A DNA stretch of 64,000 nt from Symbiodinium natans (Eukaryota; Sar; Dinophyceae; Suessiales; Symbiodiniaceae), in the NCBI GenBank assembly GCA_905221605.1, contig CAJNDS010002329.1:17501-81500 (forward strand), in the 5' to 3' direction. The position numbers and the translations under genes are program-made. Under the pieces are notes generated by a model that was not told the DNA's origin, searched no databases, and saw nothing but the letters and a program-made list of their open reading frames with translations. Shown piece by piece: positions 34,244-45,070 of this stretch. The first letter of the stretch is position 1. Each line of letters starts with the position of its first letter.

Positions 34244-34862
34244 GCTCCGACACGCACGATCCCCGCAGAGGGTGCACGACCACGCTTCAAAATGCGCAAA
34301 AACGCACAGCGGCAGCGCTCCGACACGCACGATCCCCGCAGAGGGTGTGCGAAGCAAGTTGTAAAATGTGCGAAAACGCACAGCGGGAGCGCTCCGACAC
34401 GCACGATCCCCGCAGAGGGTGTACGAAGCAAGTTGTACAATGCGCAAAAACGCACAGCGGGAGCGCTCCGACACGCACGATCCCCGCAGAGGGTGCGCAG
34501 GCACAAATCCACATGCGCAAAAACGCACAGCGGGAGCGCTCCGACACGCACGATCCCCGCAGAGGGTGCGCGGGGACAAATCCACATGCGCAAAAACGCA
34601 CAGCGGGAGCGCCCCGACACGCACGATCCCCGCAGAGGGTGCGCGGCGACAAATCCACATGCGCAAAAACGCACAGCGGGAGCGCTCCGACACGCACGAT
34701 CCCCGCAGAGGGTGCGCGGCGACAAATCCACATGCGCAAAAACGCACAGCGGGAGCGCCCCGACACGCACGATCCCCGCAGAGGGTGCGCGGCGACAAAT
34801 CCACATGCGCAAAAACGCACAGCGGGAGTGCCCTGACACGCACGATCCCCGCAGAGGGGTGC
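34244..34862. repeat. Satellite array 4: 73-74-base unit, about 8 copies
   Basis: Units start CTCCGACACGCACGATCCCC at 34245, 34318, 34392, 34466, 34539 and on. The first part of the unit is constant. The second part differs in the first four copies and is nearly identical in the last four (CGACAAATCCACATGCGC). Confidence 0.95.
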
Positions 34863-34917
34863 ATCGCGCTAGCCGCGGCGAAACCCACCCCAGCCTAAGA
34901 AATAAGAGAGAATTTAA

Positions 34918-35118
34918 TAGAGGAGGTGATTTGGAATGTGGTGATGGTAGTGGTGATTGGAGTGTGGTGATGGATGGTAGTGTGGCGGTTGTAGTGTAGC
35001 GATGGTAGTGTGACTGTGTGGTAGTGTGGTAGGGCTAATGGAGTGTGGTGATGGTAGTGTGGCGGTTGTAGTGTGGCGATGGTAGTGTGAGTGTGTGCTA
35101 GTGTGGTAGGGCTAACGT
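34918..35118. repeat. Satellite array 5: GTAGTGTGG-rich unit, two long copies
   Basis: Two near-copies of about 80-90 bases, each ending GTAGTGTGGTAGGGCTAA, lie at about 34958-35037 and 35038-35116. Each is itself made of GTAGTGTGG/GATGGTAGTG words. Confidence 0.85.
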
Positions 35119-35119
35119 T

Positions 35120-36300
35120 TTTTTTCCGAAGAACCCTTCGCTGAAGCTTTCGGGAAAAACGAACATGTTAAAGAGACGCAAAGTATAATTGTTCTGAACT
35201 GACCGTGTAGCACTCCCAGTGCTCGAATCGCCGCCAACTCCCTGTCGACTGTCTGCAATGCAGACCACACAGGCTCCAAGTCAGCCACCAAAGACAGCTG
35301 AAAATCAGACGCATCCTTGCAAGCAAGCTACTTGACACGACAAAGAACCATGCAAGATGAATGCATGCTCGAAACACCGCGATTTTTCCACACCCAGCCC
35401 CCACATCTCCCCACCGTGTCCTTCAACCCATGAAGCCCAAAACCATCCCAAACCTTAATATAAACTTGTAAACTGGCGCATACTCACACACCGCGGACCA
35501 CGGCAACAGGTCCAGCGCACATAAGGCCAGCGCCCGCCCACGTCGCGAAGTTGGGAATTTTTGCTGCTGTGGCCAGCTTGTGTCATGGGCGAAAGGGGCA
35601 TCATCCATGAGGCCTTGCTCATGGCGGGGTGTTGGTCATTGTTGGTCACTCTGCTCATAAGAAAGGCCCCCAGCTGGGCTCGCTCACGTACAGTTGCACG
35701 GGGCCCGCTTGCCACCAATGGTCACTGCTCCACTCATGACGAAAGGGCCCCGCGCACGGCAATGGGGGCTTTGCGAATCCCAGTCTCCGAACACCATAGT
35801 GTGTTTCGTGTAAACTCGACTTGACACTAGTAAGTGTGGACAACCCATGTCCACGCAGCAAGTACCAAGAATCTTTGAGAATGAAGAAGCGTACCGGGCG
35901 GATATGCGGAAGGTGGGCATCGTGGCCTGCGGGCGCTGGCAGTCTTGGGGGCGGGGGGGGTTTGCAAAATTTGCGGATCGGCAAGCCGCCGTGCTGCGAA
36001 GGGTTCAGAGCAAGGCCAGCGTTAAGCCCAAAAGCTGTGGGGCAGTGAAAGGCAGCAACATGCCATGAAAATACGCATGGGCCAAAGAGCAAGACAAGCA
36101 GCACACCTGGAATGGACCCAGTCCTGACAGTATGTACTCAATGGGGCCAGGTCTTCCAGCTCCAGTGATCCAACTCCACCAGAACGCTGTTCAGCGAGTC
36201 TTGGAGCATCGGCTCTGTAGAATTTCAACGCTCCAAGCACCCATTCACACAACTTGGCACATAGCAAACCTCAGTGACAGATACATTCTGCCATTGCCAT
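35120..36300. other. No supported gene
   Basis: Open frames of 60-150 codons overlap on both strands near 35450-36100 without recognisable motifs or clear splice pairs. Confidence 0.4.
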
Positions 36301-36345
36301 GGCTCAGATTCTCTTTACTTCTCTTAAAACAGCCAAGAAACTTAC

Positions 36346-36408
36346 CCGGGCCATGATCCGAGGATCAAAGTCCCGCGACTGTTCAATAAGCTCTTCAGCA
36401 CGGCAAAC
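36346..36408 (-). CDS. Exon of an unidentified gene
   Basis: A 63-base exon with strong sites (GAGCCAG acceptor, CGG|GTAAGT donor at 36345-36340) encodes VCRAEELIEQSRDFDPRIMA. Just upstream, CCPRCHAAFQNLLVAVCWEM and a donor GTGAGA suggest another exon with a CxxC pair. It may belong with the exons at 36.8-38.7 kb. Confidence 0.5.
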
Positions 36409-36866
36409 CTGGCTCTCACCTTGTCCCATCTCCCAGCAGACTGCTACTAGTAAATTCTGAAACGCTGCATGACACCGTGGACAACAAAAGACACTGGCAT
36501 TTTGCAGAGTGAGGCCCTGCATTTCAGCAAGCCCAAACTGATATCCAAAACAATTCATTTCGCGAGCACTCACAACAAGAAAACAAGGCATCGGAAGGCT
36601 GCCCCTGAATTAGCCGGATAGCTGCTTTCTGCTGTGCATGGCATGGCCACGTGTGTACTACTGTACTACCGATATGCTTCGATGTTTCATCCAGCCTTTT
36701 GTCCAGAGTGCTCTCTGCGCTGTCTTGTCTCAGCTCCGCACTCACATCTCCACTGAGGACTTCTTGGGGCCAGTTCTGCCATCAAAGCATTGAACTGGAT
36801 CATCAAACTTTGTGCTTTGTACAGCTCCACAAGAAATGCTGCAAATACAGGGGCTCCTGCACAGCA

Positions 36867-36965
36867 CTGAGGAAGTTCTTGACGTCTCGCATCATGAACT
36901 TGCACTGTTCCCAGGAAAGCGGCGCAGGCACTCCATCCGAGTCCCTCTTGCTCCCTGACAGTATC
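36867..36965 (-). CDS. Exon of an unidentified gene
   Basis: After CTGTCAG the frame reads GSKRDSDGVPAPLSWEQCKF and MMRDVKNFLSAVQ, then meets CAG|GAGCCC, a GA-type donor. The composition is protein-like. Family unknown. Confidence 0.45.
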
Positions 36966-37273
36966 AGCATTTGCGATGTTGCAGCAATAGGATGTAGCAA
37001 GTTGATAGGCAAAAAGGCAACTGGCCTATCAGCCTGCTCCCGCCAATAAGTGCGAGCACAACAGTCAGGCAAGAAATCACCATTCTCGGCGGGTTTCTCA
37101 TGGCTTTGATTTCCTGTCAGGAGAAAAAACAGAAGGCATGTGTCACGGGTGACAGCAGTGGCCTTTTGAGACGGTTGAAGGTTGCAGGCTGTCATCATCA
37201 ACAATTGAGAGAAAATCTGCTGATTCAACATTGAGCTTCAGCCACAAGCTGTCTGCTCAGATTTTCAACTGGC

Positions 37274-37383
37274 CTTGCCACTCTTTGCAGAAGATACGGC
37301 AGCGCCTGTTGCAGAAGAAGCCCTGAATGCGTCTCGTCAATATCATGGAGGGTCAATCTCTGGCATATTGCCGGCACGCCGAC
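37274..37383 (-). CDS. Exon of an unidentified gene
   Basis: A 110-base exon between CATGCAG and AAG|GCCAGT (GC donor) reads VPAICQRLTLHDIDETHSGL and LLQQALPYLLQRVA. The paired helices could be HEAT- or ARM-like, but one repeat is too little to be sure. Confidence 0.45.
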
Positions 37384-38555
37384 CTGCATGCCACTGCATG
37401 GAGGGGGCTTCGTGAGTGTGAAAGGTCCATGCAGGCATGGAAGCATGCTCAACCAGCAGCTGTCTCTTAAGGTGCTTTGCTCAGAACAACATCAGCTGAA
37501 CAAAGACCCCATAGGGCCCCGAGTTCACTGAGGAACTGTTGTACTTCCAGGTCGCCCCTTGCAAAACCCCTCCCCCCGTGAGGGTCCTGCAACCTCCCCC
37601 ATGGACACCTTTAGCCCTGCGCGTGAGGATTTCCGAAACCTTCACAAGGGCTTGTCTTGTAAACGTGTGGAAAGGGGACCCTTAGCCGCCTTGGCCTTAC
37701 TTAGGACCGACCACTTGGACTGGCGCTGTATGTCTTGACAGCGCCAACCTTTCAGGTTTGCGCAACCGACGGACCAGATTGCATGGCACAGGGGCTAGAC
37801 CTCAATGATTGCGACGTCCCCAAGCCCGATAACTTTATCACCCTTGAACAAGCTAGACCCTCCAACCTAATATTCCCTGGAAGCGCCCGAACGCCATAGT
37901 GTTCCTCCCTACTGCAACCCCAAACCTCAGAACCCTCTAACCCTTTGAGCCCGCGACCTGAGCCTTAGCATAGGGGCCCGAACATGACGTAAGGAATCCC
38001 ACGTTGGTGATCCTACTGGGTGATGGATTCTCACCTTATCGAGGGCCCGACCGAGGCGCCTGGATTAGAAATGTTTTTCTTGACGCATGGCAAACAAGGG
38101 CTCCGCATGGAGCTACTAGGCTTCCAGCCACACACGCTTCACACTTCACACAATCGCTTGTTAACGCTCGAACTTCGTTCTTCTTCATGGGGTCATTGGT
38201 TCTGCGCGATTCTGAACTGTCAAGAATACGAGCCCGCACCTTCTCGGCAATCTTTACTTTGAAGGCATCGACGGTAAGGCATAAGTCTGTCTGACACCTT
38301 CGCGTGGAACATTGCAGAGCATGTGCTATAGAACATTTGTCTCTGTGAAGAACACAGGACGGAGAGAATGTGGGTCAAAGGGCGCTTGTACAGACGACAA
38401 GATATGGCAGCTATCACAAGCATGGCGCCGCGCGTTGCGGTGTCGCCCGTGAGCTTGTGAACCGTCACCGTTGCAGCCGCAACAGCATCCATCGCTACTG
38501 GCAGCGCCGCTTGCGGGCAAGTACGAGTCAGACTATTTGACTTTTTCAGACTCAC

Positions 38556-38683
38556 GCGTCCAACTTCCTCGTCGAATCATTCCCTGGCATGTAGTAGGCA
38601 TCAACCTTGCATCTAATCAACCTAATGGCCTCGACATATGATACCATATGCCTGTGCAGAAACGGCCGTTGAATTGAGGCGGC
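38556..38683 (-). CDS. Exon of an unidentified gene
   Basis: A 128-base exon from GAGCAG to a perfect donor GTGAGT (38555-38550) encodes ASIQRPFLHRHMVSYVEAIR and then IRCKVDAYYMPGNDS. Probable downstream exons are about 38520-38395 (PVAMDAVAAATVTVHKLTGD) and about 38300-38190 (VDAFKVKIAEKVRARI, faintly like the helix of a ubiquitin fold). Confidence 0.5.
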
Positions 38684-38957
38684 CTGCTCATGTCCTACAG
38701 CGTCTGCGGTGCGCCATATCATGCCGCTAATGTCTTGCCATGCCAGGTCTCGCCATGTCTCCACGTGCAAAAGGCACACCAGCAGCAGAAGCCTCCCTAG
38801 TCTACTTTAGTCTACACGTGCAGAACTTGCAAGTAACTTGCATTGTTTGCTTTTGGGCCGCTGCTTCTTGTCTTGTCACTTCAGAGGCCTGTGCAGAGGC
38901 CCTCGGCTGCTCGAGCATACCTGCCACATGAGATGCATTGGCAGGTTCCGCACATTT

Positions 38958-39514
38958 TCAAAACGTTGCGAAATCGCGATGGTTCTTTAAGTGTCTAGCA
39001 AGTGTCCTTGAGAGATCGTAGTTCTCAAGACAGATTTTACAAGGATGGCGGCCCGAAAAGTCCAAGACAAAATCGACTGTGTCCTCAGAAAGATGAAGCC
39101 TACGCCCTACGCTTTGAATTTTAAGGCCGCCCTGATCTCTCGCTAAGGCAGTGTCTAAGGCGACGACTTCAGATGGTCAGGAATAACTCAGACGTTTTAA
39201 GTATTTTAAGCGCAGAGCTCCTAAGCTACTGCATGCTACTGCGCAGGTCGAGATTGTCTGCTGGCGGTCTTTGCTGCCAGGCCCTCGACTTACTCCAGGC
39301 GTTCTATCGTGCTTTCCTCTGTTCGACTCTGTTCTGCATGCAGCATATCTTGTAACCTCCTCCTAGCTGCCTGGACTTGCCATCGCATTGCTTCCTTTTC
39401 CTTGGGACTCGTGGCCCCAGAACAGAAAAACACTTTGGACCAATCTGGGTCCACTGTTTTCTTGTGATGTAAGCGTCTGTACCATGTCGAGCTGTAGGTA
39501 CCATCAACATGCTT
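38958..39514 (-). CDS. 3' end of a C2H2 zinc-finger protein gene, two exons
   Basis: Exon 39514-39294 follows TTGGTCAG and reads HVDGTYSSTWYRRLHHKKTV, then a basic helix WQVQAARRRLQDMLHAEQ, ending CTGGA|GTAAGT. The next exon (39138-38958) resumes in phase and encodes LHLSEDTVDFVLDF. It ends with a C2H2 finger, CKICLENYDLSRTLARHLKNH (C-x2-C-x12-H-x3-H), followed within a few residues by TGA. Such fingers bind zinc and usually DNA or RNA. The finger is alone and C-terminal. Upstream coding is likely at 39830-39665 (CLKAAVRITVSKARRQFQID). The acceptor chosen for the last exon is the one that keeps phase. Confidence 0.65.
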
Positions 39515-40865
39515 CTGACCAAGGACTTTAAATCATTTTCTCTGCATTTCATTCTGAAAACGAGCCAAAACTGATGGAACAAATGAAGACCGGGCCCCTG
39601 GAACAGGACGATGTCGTGGCCACTTTCATCCTGCGTATGCCTGTGCGTGCACAAGTCATGTTAATTGAGCACATAGGATACAGCAGGCTCATGTAGGCTT
39701 GTGAGAATTTCAATAGTCACATACTCGTGGGTACAGCCTCGGTCGATCTGGAATTGCCGGCGCGCTTTGCTGACCGTGATCCTGACAGCCGCTTTGAGAC
39801 AGCGAACGCTTCCAATGAATGAATAGGTACCGTTACCGCAAGCTGTGTTTATTGAGGATATTGTGCAATGAAGAGCTTGAGTCAGAAGCAGTAAAACCAT
39901 TTTCGAGGCTCTCCTTGTCGTGGCTTGATGCCTGTACAGTCGACCCAATGCAACCACATTTGCCATTTGTCCTCTGAACCCCGTAATGCCCGTACCATCC
40001 CGTACCAGCAATGGAAACCATACAGCTGGATTACAGTGAAACCACTGTATAAGAAACTTTTCGCTAAGAAACTTAGGGTACCCTAGTGCAAGCGTTTTTA
40101 TCCCTAGGCCCTACATGGTTTGCCAGGAGACACAAGAGGTTTGTTTGAAGACCGCAGCGGGATTTGAGCCCGAGACCGTCGATTGGAAGGGCGATGCCTT
40201 ACTCGCTACAGCCTTCAAGCGTAGGCCTGAAGAGACCGTTGAATTCGTAGTTCAGGGTTGGGCTGAAAGCTCCCAGAAGCCGACTGCCGATTTTCTGGCG
40301 TCCCTCCCCCCCGAAGACGCGCAGGAGTGAAAAGTCCCAGAAAGTGACACCCCTGCGCTGCCGGTGTCCCGCCTTGCGCCAAGGCGCAATTCTAGCCCCA
40401 AAATGAAAACTTCGACAAACGACCATTGTCCAAGTGAGAGCCTGCACTCGTCTGCCAAGACTAAATGTGGATTCTAGGATTTCTCTGCTTGTGTCTCTGC
40501 GTGTGTGATTGTGTGTGTGAGAGAGAGCGTGGCTTTGGCCTAGTGGCATAGTGTACTCTCTGAAGAAACAAATTAAGAAACATAGCACACCCTAGATTTA
40601 TTAAAACAAAAAACAGGAGCATGGGCAATGGCGACTAAGAAACTTCGGGTACCCTTTTGCCGGGTTTTCAGTGTAGGACGTGATCTCAAATTTCGTCCAA
40701 GATGGAGCTGACATTGCAAAGCCTATCGAACCTTCGAAGAAGGAAGACATGGCAAGAGAAGGTGATTAGTACATGGATGTGGGCGTTGTCAACCGAGTAC
40801 GAGTTCGGCATGGCACGCGGATGCAAGCGGCAATGACGAGAAGCCTTTACAAAAGTACTGAATGA

Positions 40866-41190
40866 GGGGGTGAGCAGGGGGTGGAGGGGTTGGAGAGGCT
40901 GGAGGGGGTGGAGAGGGTGGAGGGGGTGGAGAGAGTGGAGGGGGTGGAGAGAGTGGAGAGGCTGGAGAGAGTGGAGGGGGTGGAGAGAGTTGGGCATGCG
41001 TTGGAGCCCTCAAAAAGTACTGGTGTGGAGGGGGTGGAGGGGTTGGAGAGGGTGGAGAGGGTGGAGGGGGTGGAGAGGGTGCAGGGGGTGGAAGGGGTGG
41101 AGAGGGTGGAGAGGGTGGAGAGGGTGGAGAGGGTGGAGAGGGTGGAGAGAGAGGGCGAAAAAGAACTGAATGAGGGGGTGTGCAGGGGGT
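40866..41190. repeat. G-rich 9-base minisatellite (GGAGAGGGT/GGAGGGGGT)
   Basis: Two blocks (40880-40990 and 41025-41150) of 9-base units GGAGAGGGT or GGAGGGGGT are split by about 35 unique bases. The word CTGAATGAGGGGGTG followed by GCAGGGGGTG flanks both outer ends (40858 and 41165). Confidence 0.95.
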
Positions 41191-41199
41191 GACTCAAGG

Positions 41200-43370
41200 A
41201 AGCCTACAGGTCGTCAACCGAGCCAACCATGAGTGCACGTGGCAACAGGCCTTCTCCGGGCAACAGGTCGAGGATGGAGTTGCAAGTCCTGGAACCTGGC
41301 AGCACTGCGGCATGGATGTTGTCTCTGTTCTTGAACTTGCCTTTTGTTGTTTGGATGCAGTACTTGTGATTGCGCGTATTCTTTGCTGTTGTGGGTCACT
41401 GCCACTTTTAGTCCGATCTGAGAAGCATTTCTACACGTGCGCAGTCTGTCCTCCAGCTCTGGGAGGCTTGCGGAAACGGAGGCAAACCAGGTCTGAAAGC
41501 AATCGGGTGTCAGCAAGTGCGCACAACTCAAGACCTTGCAGAACGGCCACACTAGGGTCGCTAGGGCTCCAGCACAAGTGGTGCTCTCATCGCAGCATTC
41601 GACGCCGCAAGTCTCCGAAGATGCAGGGCATACAACGGTATACAGGTATCCAGCTACAAGACTTTCTGCAAGTACAGCGAACCTGAAGAAAACTTTGGCA
41701 GCTTGTATCGCAAGGCCGATGATACCTGTGACATGATGTGACTCAAGGTATCTCCAGATATACACAGATACACATCTCATTGACATACATATATATATAT
41801 GTATATACATACATATACATATTATAGAGAAAATGCAAAGATAAGAAAAGGCGCCATGGTGGCCTGACTTCAGCTCCGTCCGGTAGATTATGGATCGCAG
41901 CAGGCAAATACGTGAAGCAAGCCATCCTGTGCCAAAGACGACCAGCCCTCCGCGAGCGGACAGTCCCAAACACATCCGAGTCTGTTGGGACAGCTTGGGA
42001 CACCTTCTGATTCCGGAATTTCTAGAATGCCAAGTACCCAGCAGGCCTCGCAACTTCGCGTGCGCAGGACCGATCGGAGCTGGAGGAATCCTGCTTCCAG
42101 GGGGTCCAATACGGCGCATGTTAAAGCGGACTATGCGCCAAAGCACATCGGAACGTTGTTCCCCTGTGGGCTGCATGAATCGATGTGAGAATAGTCGTCA
42201 CTAGACAATTCAAGCCTCGAATGGATTGGCATGGTCCCAGGGTTCCAGCCCCATCGCTGAAAGATGGTAGAAGTACCTCTGCCAACAGCTCACTTTGCAA
42301 CGCAATACGAACAGAACACTATTGTCGACTTGCACATTTTTACCTGATGAGCTGAGGCTTGGTGTGTAATTTCTTTGAAATCGCGGGAGACATTCTAAGC
42401 AAATACAATGAAGTTGCTCTAAGTTCGTTCACGGGAAAAAAGGCGGACTTTGGCGGAGCTCACCTTAGATACGCGTTGGTTAGTAGACCAATGCCATGTT
42501 CACATCTATCCCGGCTTGACAGAGATTTATACTGGCTGCCGAAAGTGTCCATGTTACTCAACGTACAGAATGGGCATGCGGCTTACTTGGCAGCTGTGAC
42601 TTGCATCAAAACTTTATGAACCCTTTCGTGAGTCTTTCGACAGAGTCAGCAATCCCTATCGTGCCCAAAGTACTGCATAATGGCTGAATGTTGTTTCAAG
42701 GGCATGTGCCAGCAAACATCGGTGCGAGGTCGGGTCGGGGCATGTCAGAGGCCAAGAAAGAAACTCTCGCAAATAGAGCCTGCCGGAAAGCCATGGAAGA
42801 AAAATACCGCATATCGGCAAGCCCACGTATCGCTTGGAAAGACATTCGACTGCAAACGTCTGCAGTTCTCGCTAGCTATGCCTAGCATTCGTCTGCCAAC
42901 GGATATCAACACTTGTCAACACTTGCAAATCCTGCCTCTTTTGCTTTGACAACCCTGCCAACACCAAACTACATACCGAGTGTGGGTCACGTCTGCGCTG
43001 CCTGGCGGTCTTGAACGCTCACCAATTCCTAGCAAGACCAAGTTCAAGAAAAGGGTCTGCGCCAAGAGAGAATTATCACAAAACGAAGCAATATTAACTT
43101 AGCAAACTGGACTGACGGGTTCAGACCCACAGCTATCCAGAGCGGAAATTGGAATGTACTGCGGATGTCCTGGATGCGTGTGGCGTTGGGCGGGCCCTCG
43201 ATTAAGGGCAATGCCTGTCAGGTTTGACAGCCGGCAGCTACCAATGTGGCAATGACTGCCATGAACGCTAAGCTGAGAAAGATAAAAATGAAGCAGCTTG
43301 ACCATCTCATCGGCAAAAGCTACCCTTTCTGAGCTCTTGAAGATCCTAGCTCTTGTAGTATAATTTCGGG
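41200..43370. other. Gene status unclear; one long minus frame crosses a microsatellite
   Basis: A 320-codon minus frame (42176-41214) is longer than expected by chance, but part of it is an ATATATGT tract (41785-41825) and no domain is recognised. The frame at 43300-43100 (LSVHGSHCHIGSCRLSNLTG) could be an exon. Confidence 0.3.
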
Positions 43371-43377
43371 CACTGTG

Positions 43378-43710
43378 CTAGCAACCAGCCCAGCAGAAGG
43401 CATGTCCGTGCAGTGCATCGAAGGGTTGCTGGGGAGGTGGCGATGTTGTACTCCACCGTTTTGGCACCTCGAAGGCTTCTTGCACTATAAGAAAGGACAT
43501 CCTGACACCACCACTGAGCCAGCAGCAGAATTTCATGAACTTCGTTAAGTTTGCATAGCTGTGCTTGCTCCACCTGCAGCATTCACCAGCATAGACGGCC
43601 CGAAACAACGACACTAGGCAATCTTTCAGCTCCTTCGAGAGTACTATCTCGCGATCTGGCGGCTTGCAAAGGAAATAACTTCTGTCTAGGTCAGATCCTA
43701 CGCGTTGCAA
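43378..43710 (-). CDS. Probable exon(s), unidentified
   Basis: The upstream part reads SDLDRSYFLCKPPDREIVLS and KELKDCLVSLFRAVYAG. Downstream, two frames compete (VHEILLLAQWWCQDVLSYSA against RMSFLIVQEAFEVPKRW). At least one short exon is likely. Borders are unresolved. Confidence 0.35.
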   Translation of the reverse strand: MQRVGSDLDRSYFLCKPPDREIVLSKELKDCLVSLFRAVYAGECCRWSKHSYANLTKFMKFCCWLSGGVRMSFLIVQEAFEVPKRWSTTSPPPQQPFDALHGHAFCWAGC

Positions 43711-43799
43711 ATTCTGTCCTAAACCCGATCCTAAACTCGTATTCGCTTATGATTGGCCCTAACCCTTTCCTAAATCGAAATGCTTTTCGTTGAGGACCT

Positions 43800-44860
43800 A
43801 GCCAAATGCTCTGTTTGGAGACAAAACGAGACGGGATGCTGCTCTCTTTACAAAAGGAGAGAATAGGAGAAGCATCCAGCGTCGAGTCAGCTGGGACAAA
43901 CGCAAAATGAAGCATGAACGTCACAAAATCCCTTCGTTCGAACATAAGAAGAACCCCAACCAAAGCTGTTTGGGGAACAAGGGGAGACTAGACACACTCC
44001 CAGACGGGCATCACAGCATGCAGGTCTGCTCACTTTATAAAGGCAGACAGATGGGAGACAAATGCGAGCCAAGGGTCTCAAACGGGTGTCACAGAGTAGT
44101 GCCATGACAAAAGCAGATTTACAGCACACAAACTCTTCTTCACCCCCCCCCCCCGGTGAAGCTGTCTGGGGAACAGATTAAGAGCCCCACGCTGAATGCT
44201 GAAGCTGTTTGTGGGACGGAGGCAAATTGGCGACAAATGGGGGACATCACCCAGACGGGCATCCAGCATCTAGGGTCTGCTCACTTTACAAGGGGGAAAA
44301 TTGGGAGACAAATGGGAAAGAACAGTCTCACACAGGCTTCGCAGCGTCCAGTGTGAGACAGCTGGGAGACAACTTTTCAGAGCAGCACCATGACGAATCC
44401 AAATGAAAGTCACAGAAGCCCTTACTTGAACCAACAAATAAGCCCAGCTACAGCTGTCTGGGAAGCGACTCGGAGACAAATGGGAGACCTATTGTCCCAG
44501 ACGAACGTCACAGCATCCGTGGCACCTTTATTTCGCCACCCCCCACCCCGCCCCCGCCCACCCCCCCCACCCCCGCCACCCCCCCCCCACCCCCCCAAGC
44601 CTTTTCCCACCACTGCCCACAGCCCCCTAGTATCCCCTAGTTTGGGTTGCCTTGTTACAGAAGCTCAGGCCGAGGCGGGTCGCATAGCGTTTACATGAGG
44701 AGACAAATGAAAGGCAACATTTAGGTTAGTGCTGTGAGAATTCCAGATGAGCGTCACAGAAGCCCATTCCTTCAACCAATTAAGAACCCCCAGCTAAAGC
44801 TGCTTCGGGACGAAAAAAGAACCCCCAGCTGTGGCGTCGCTGACTCTTTTCAGATCTTCA
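43800..44860. repeat. Degenerate long-unit tandem repeat with poly-C tracts
   Basis: A diverged unit recurs near 43919, 44405 and 44748: GTCACARAAKCCC, then TTSAACCAA, then CCCAGCTAAAGCTGT. Other shared words are TGGGAGACAAATGGGAG, CAGACGGGCATC and GGTCTGCTCACTTTA. C-rich runs lie at 44136-44155 and 44537-44600. Confidence 0.75.
44639..44690. repeat. Dispersed repeat 3' module, second copy
   Basis: It is nearly identical to 13006-13056 over 50 bases (TTTGGGTTGCCTTGTTACAG ... GCCGAGGCGGGTCGCATAGCG). It sits inside the degenerate repeat region directly after CCCCTAG. Confidence 0.85.
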
Positions 44861-44943
44861 CACACGCAGCACACAAATCATATCTATTTCCAAACAGAGA
44901 CGCTTGCGCACCGGCTGGCTTGTAAATCTTTCTTGGCGCTTAC

Positions 44944-45070
44944 AAATAATTCTTGCATGATGTTGACAAGACGTGACCATGCCGCTGTGCCTTTGCTTCT
45001 CCAGCTTCGGAAGATCGGTCAAAGCTGGGAACACCTTGCGGTGACTTGCATCAAGCCCGACCACCTCCTT
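44944..45070 (-). CDS. Probable exon, unidentified
   Basis: The exon reads EVVGLDASHRKVFPALTDLP and KLEKQRHSGMVTSCQHHARI and ends at a GTAAGC donor (44943-44938). Possible acceptors are CAGGCAAG or GATGCAAG. Family unknown. Confidence 0.4.

Noticed and set aside
34244-34862. CRISPR-like appearance of array 4 (constant part plus variable part)
   Set aside because: The unit is a plain tandem satellite. The variable parts are near-identical in the last copies, no cas genes exist, and the genome is eukaryotic.
33185-34888. Frames of up to 567 codons rich in SSPLPLLFL or RKRRGRGEEEE
   Set aside because: They are translations of the 11-base purine array and the 73-base array. All frames are open because the units lack stops.
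39550-39580. Spliced-leader-like words (TTTTGGCTC here; CTTTGGCTCATG at 3850)
   Set aside because: Matches are only 9-10 bases to the dinoflagellate leader end and occur within probable coding or repeat-poor DNA. Chance is likely.
40100-40220. tRNA-like element on the minus strand (A-box-like TAGCGAGTAAGG, B-box-like GGGCTCAAATCCC, a 4-bp D-stem)
   Set aside because: The anticodon and acceptor stems do not pair and the T-stem has a mismatch. It could be a decayed tRNA-derived element, but I cannot support it.
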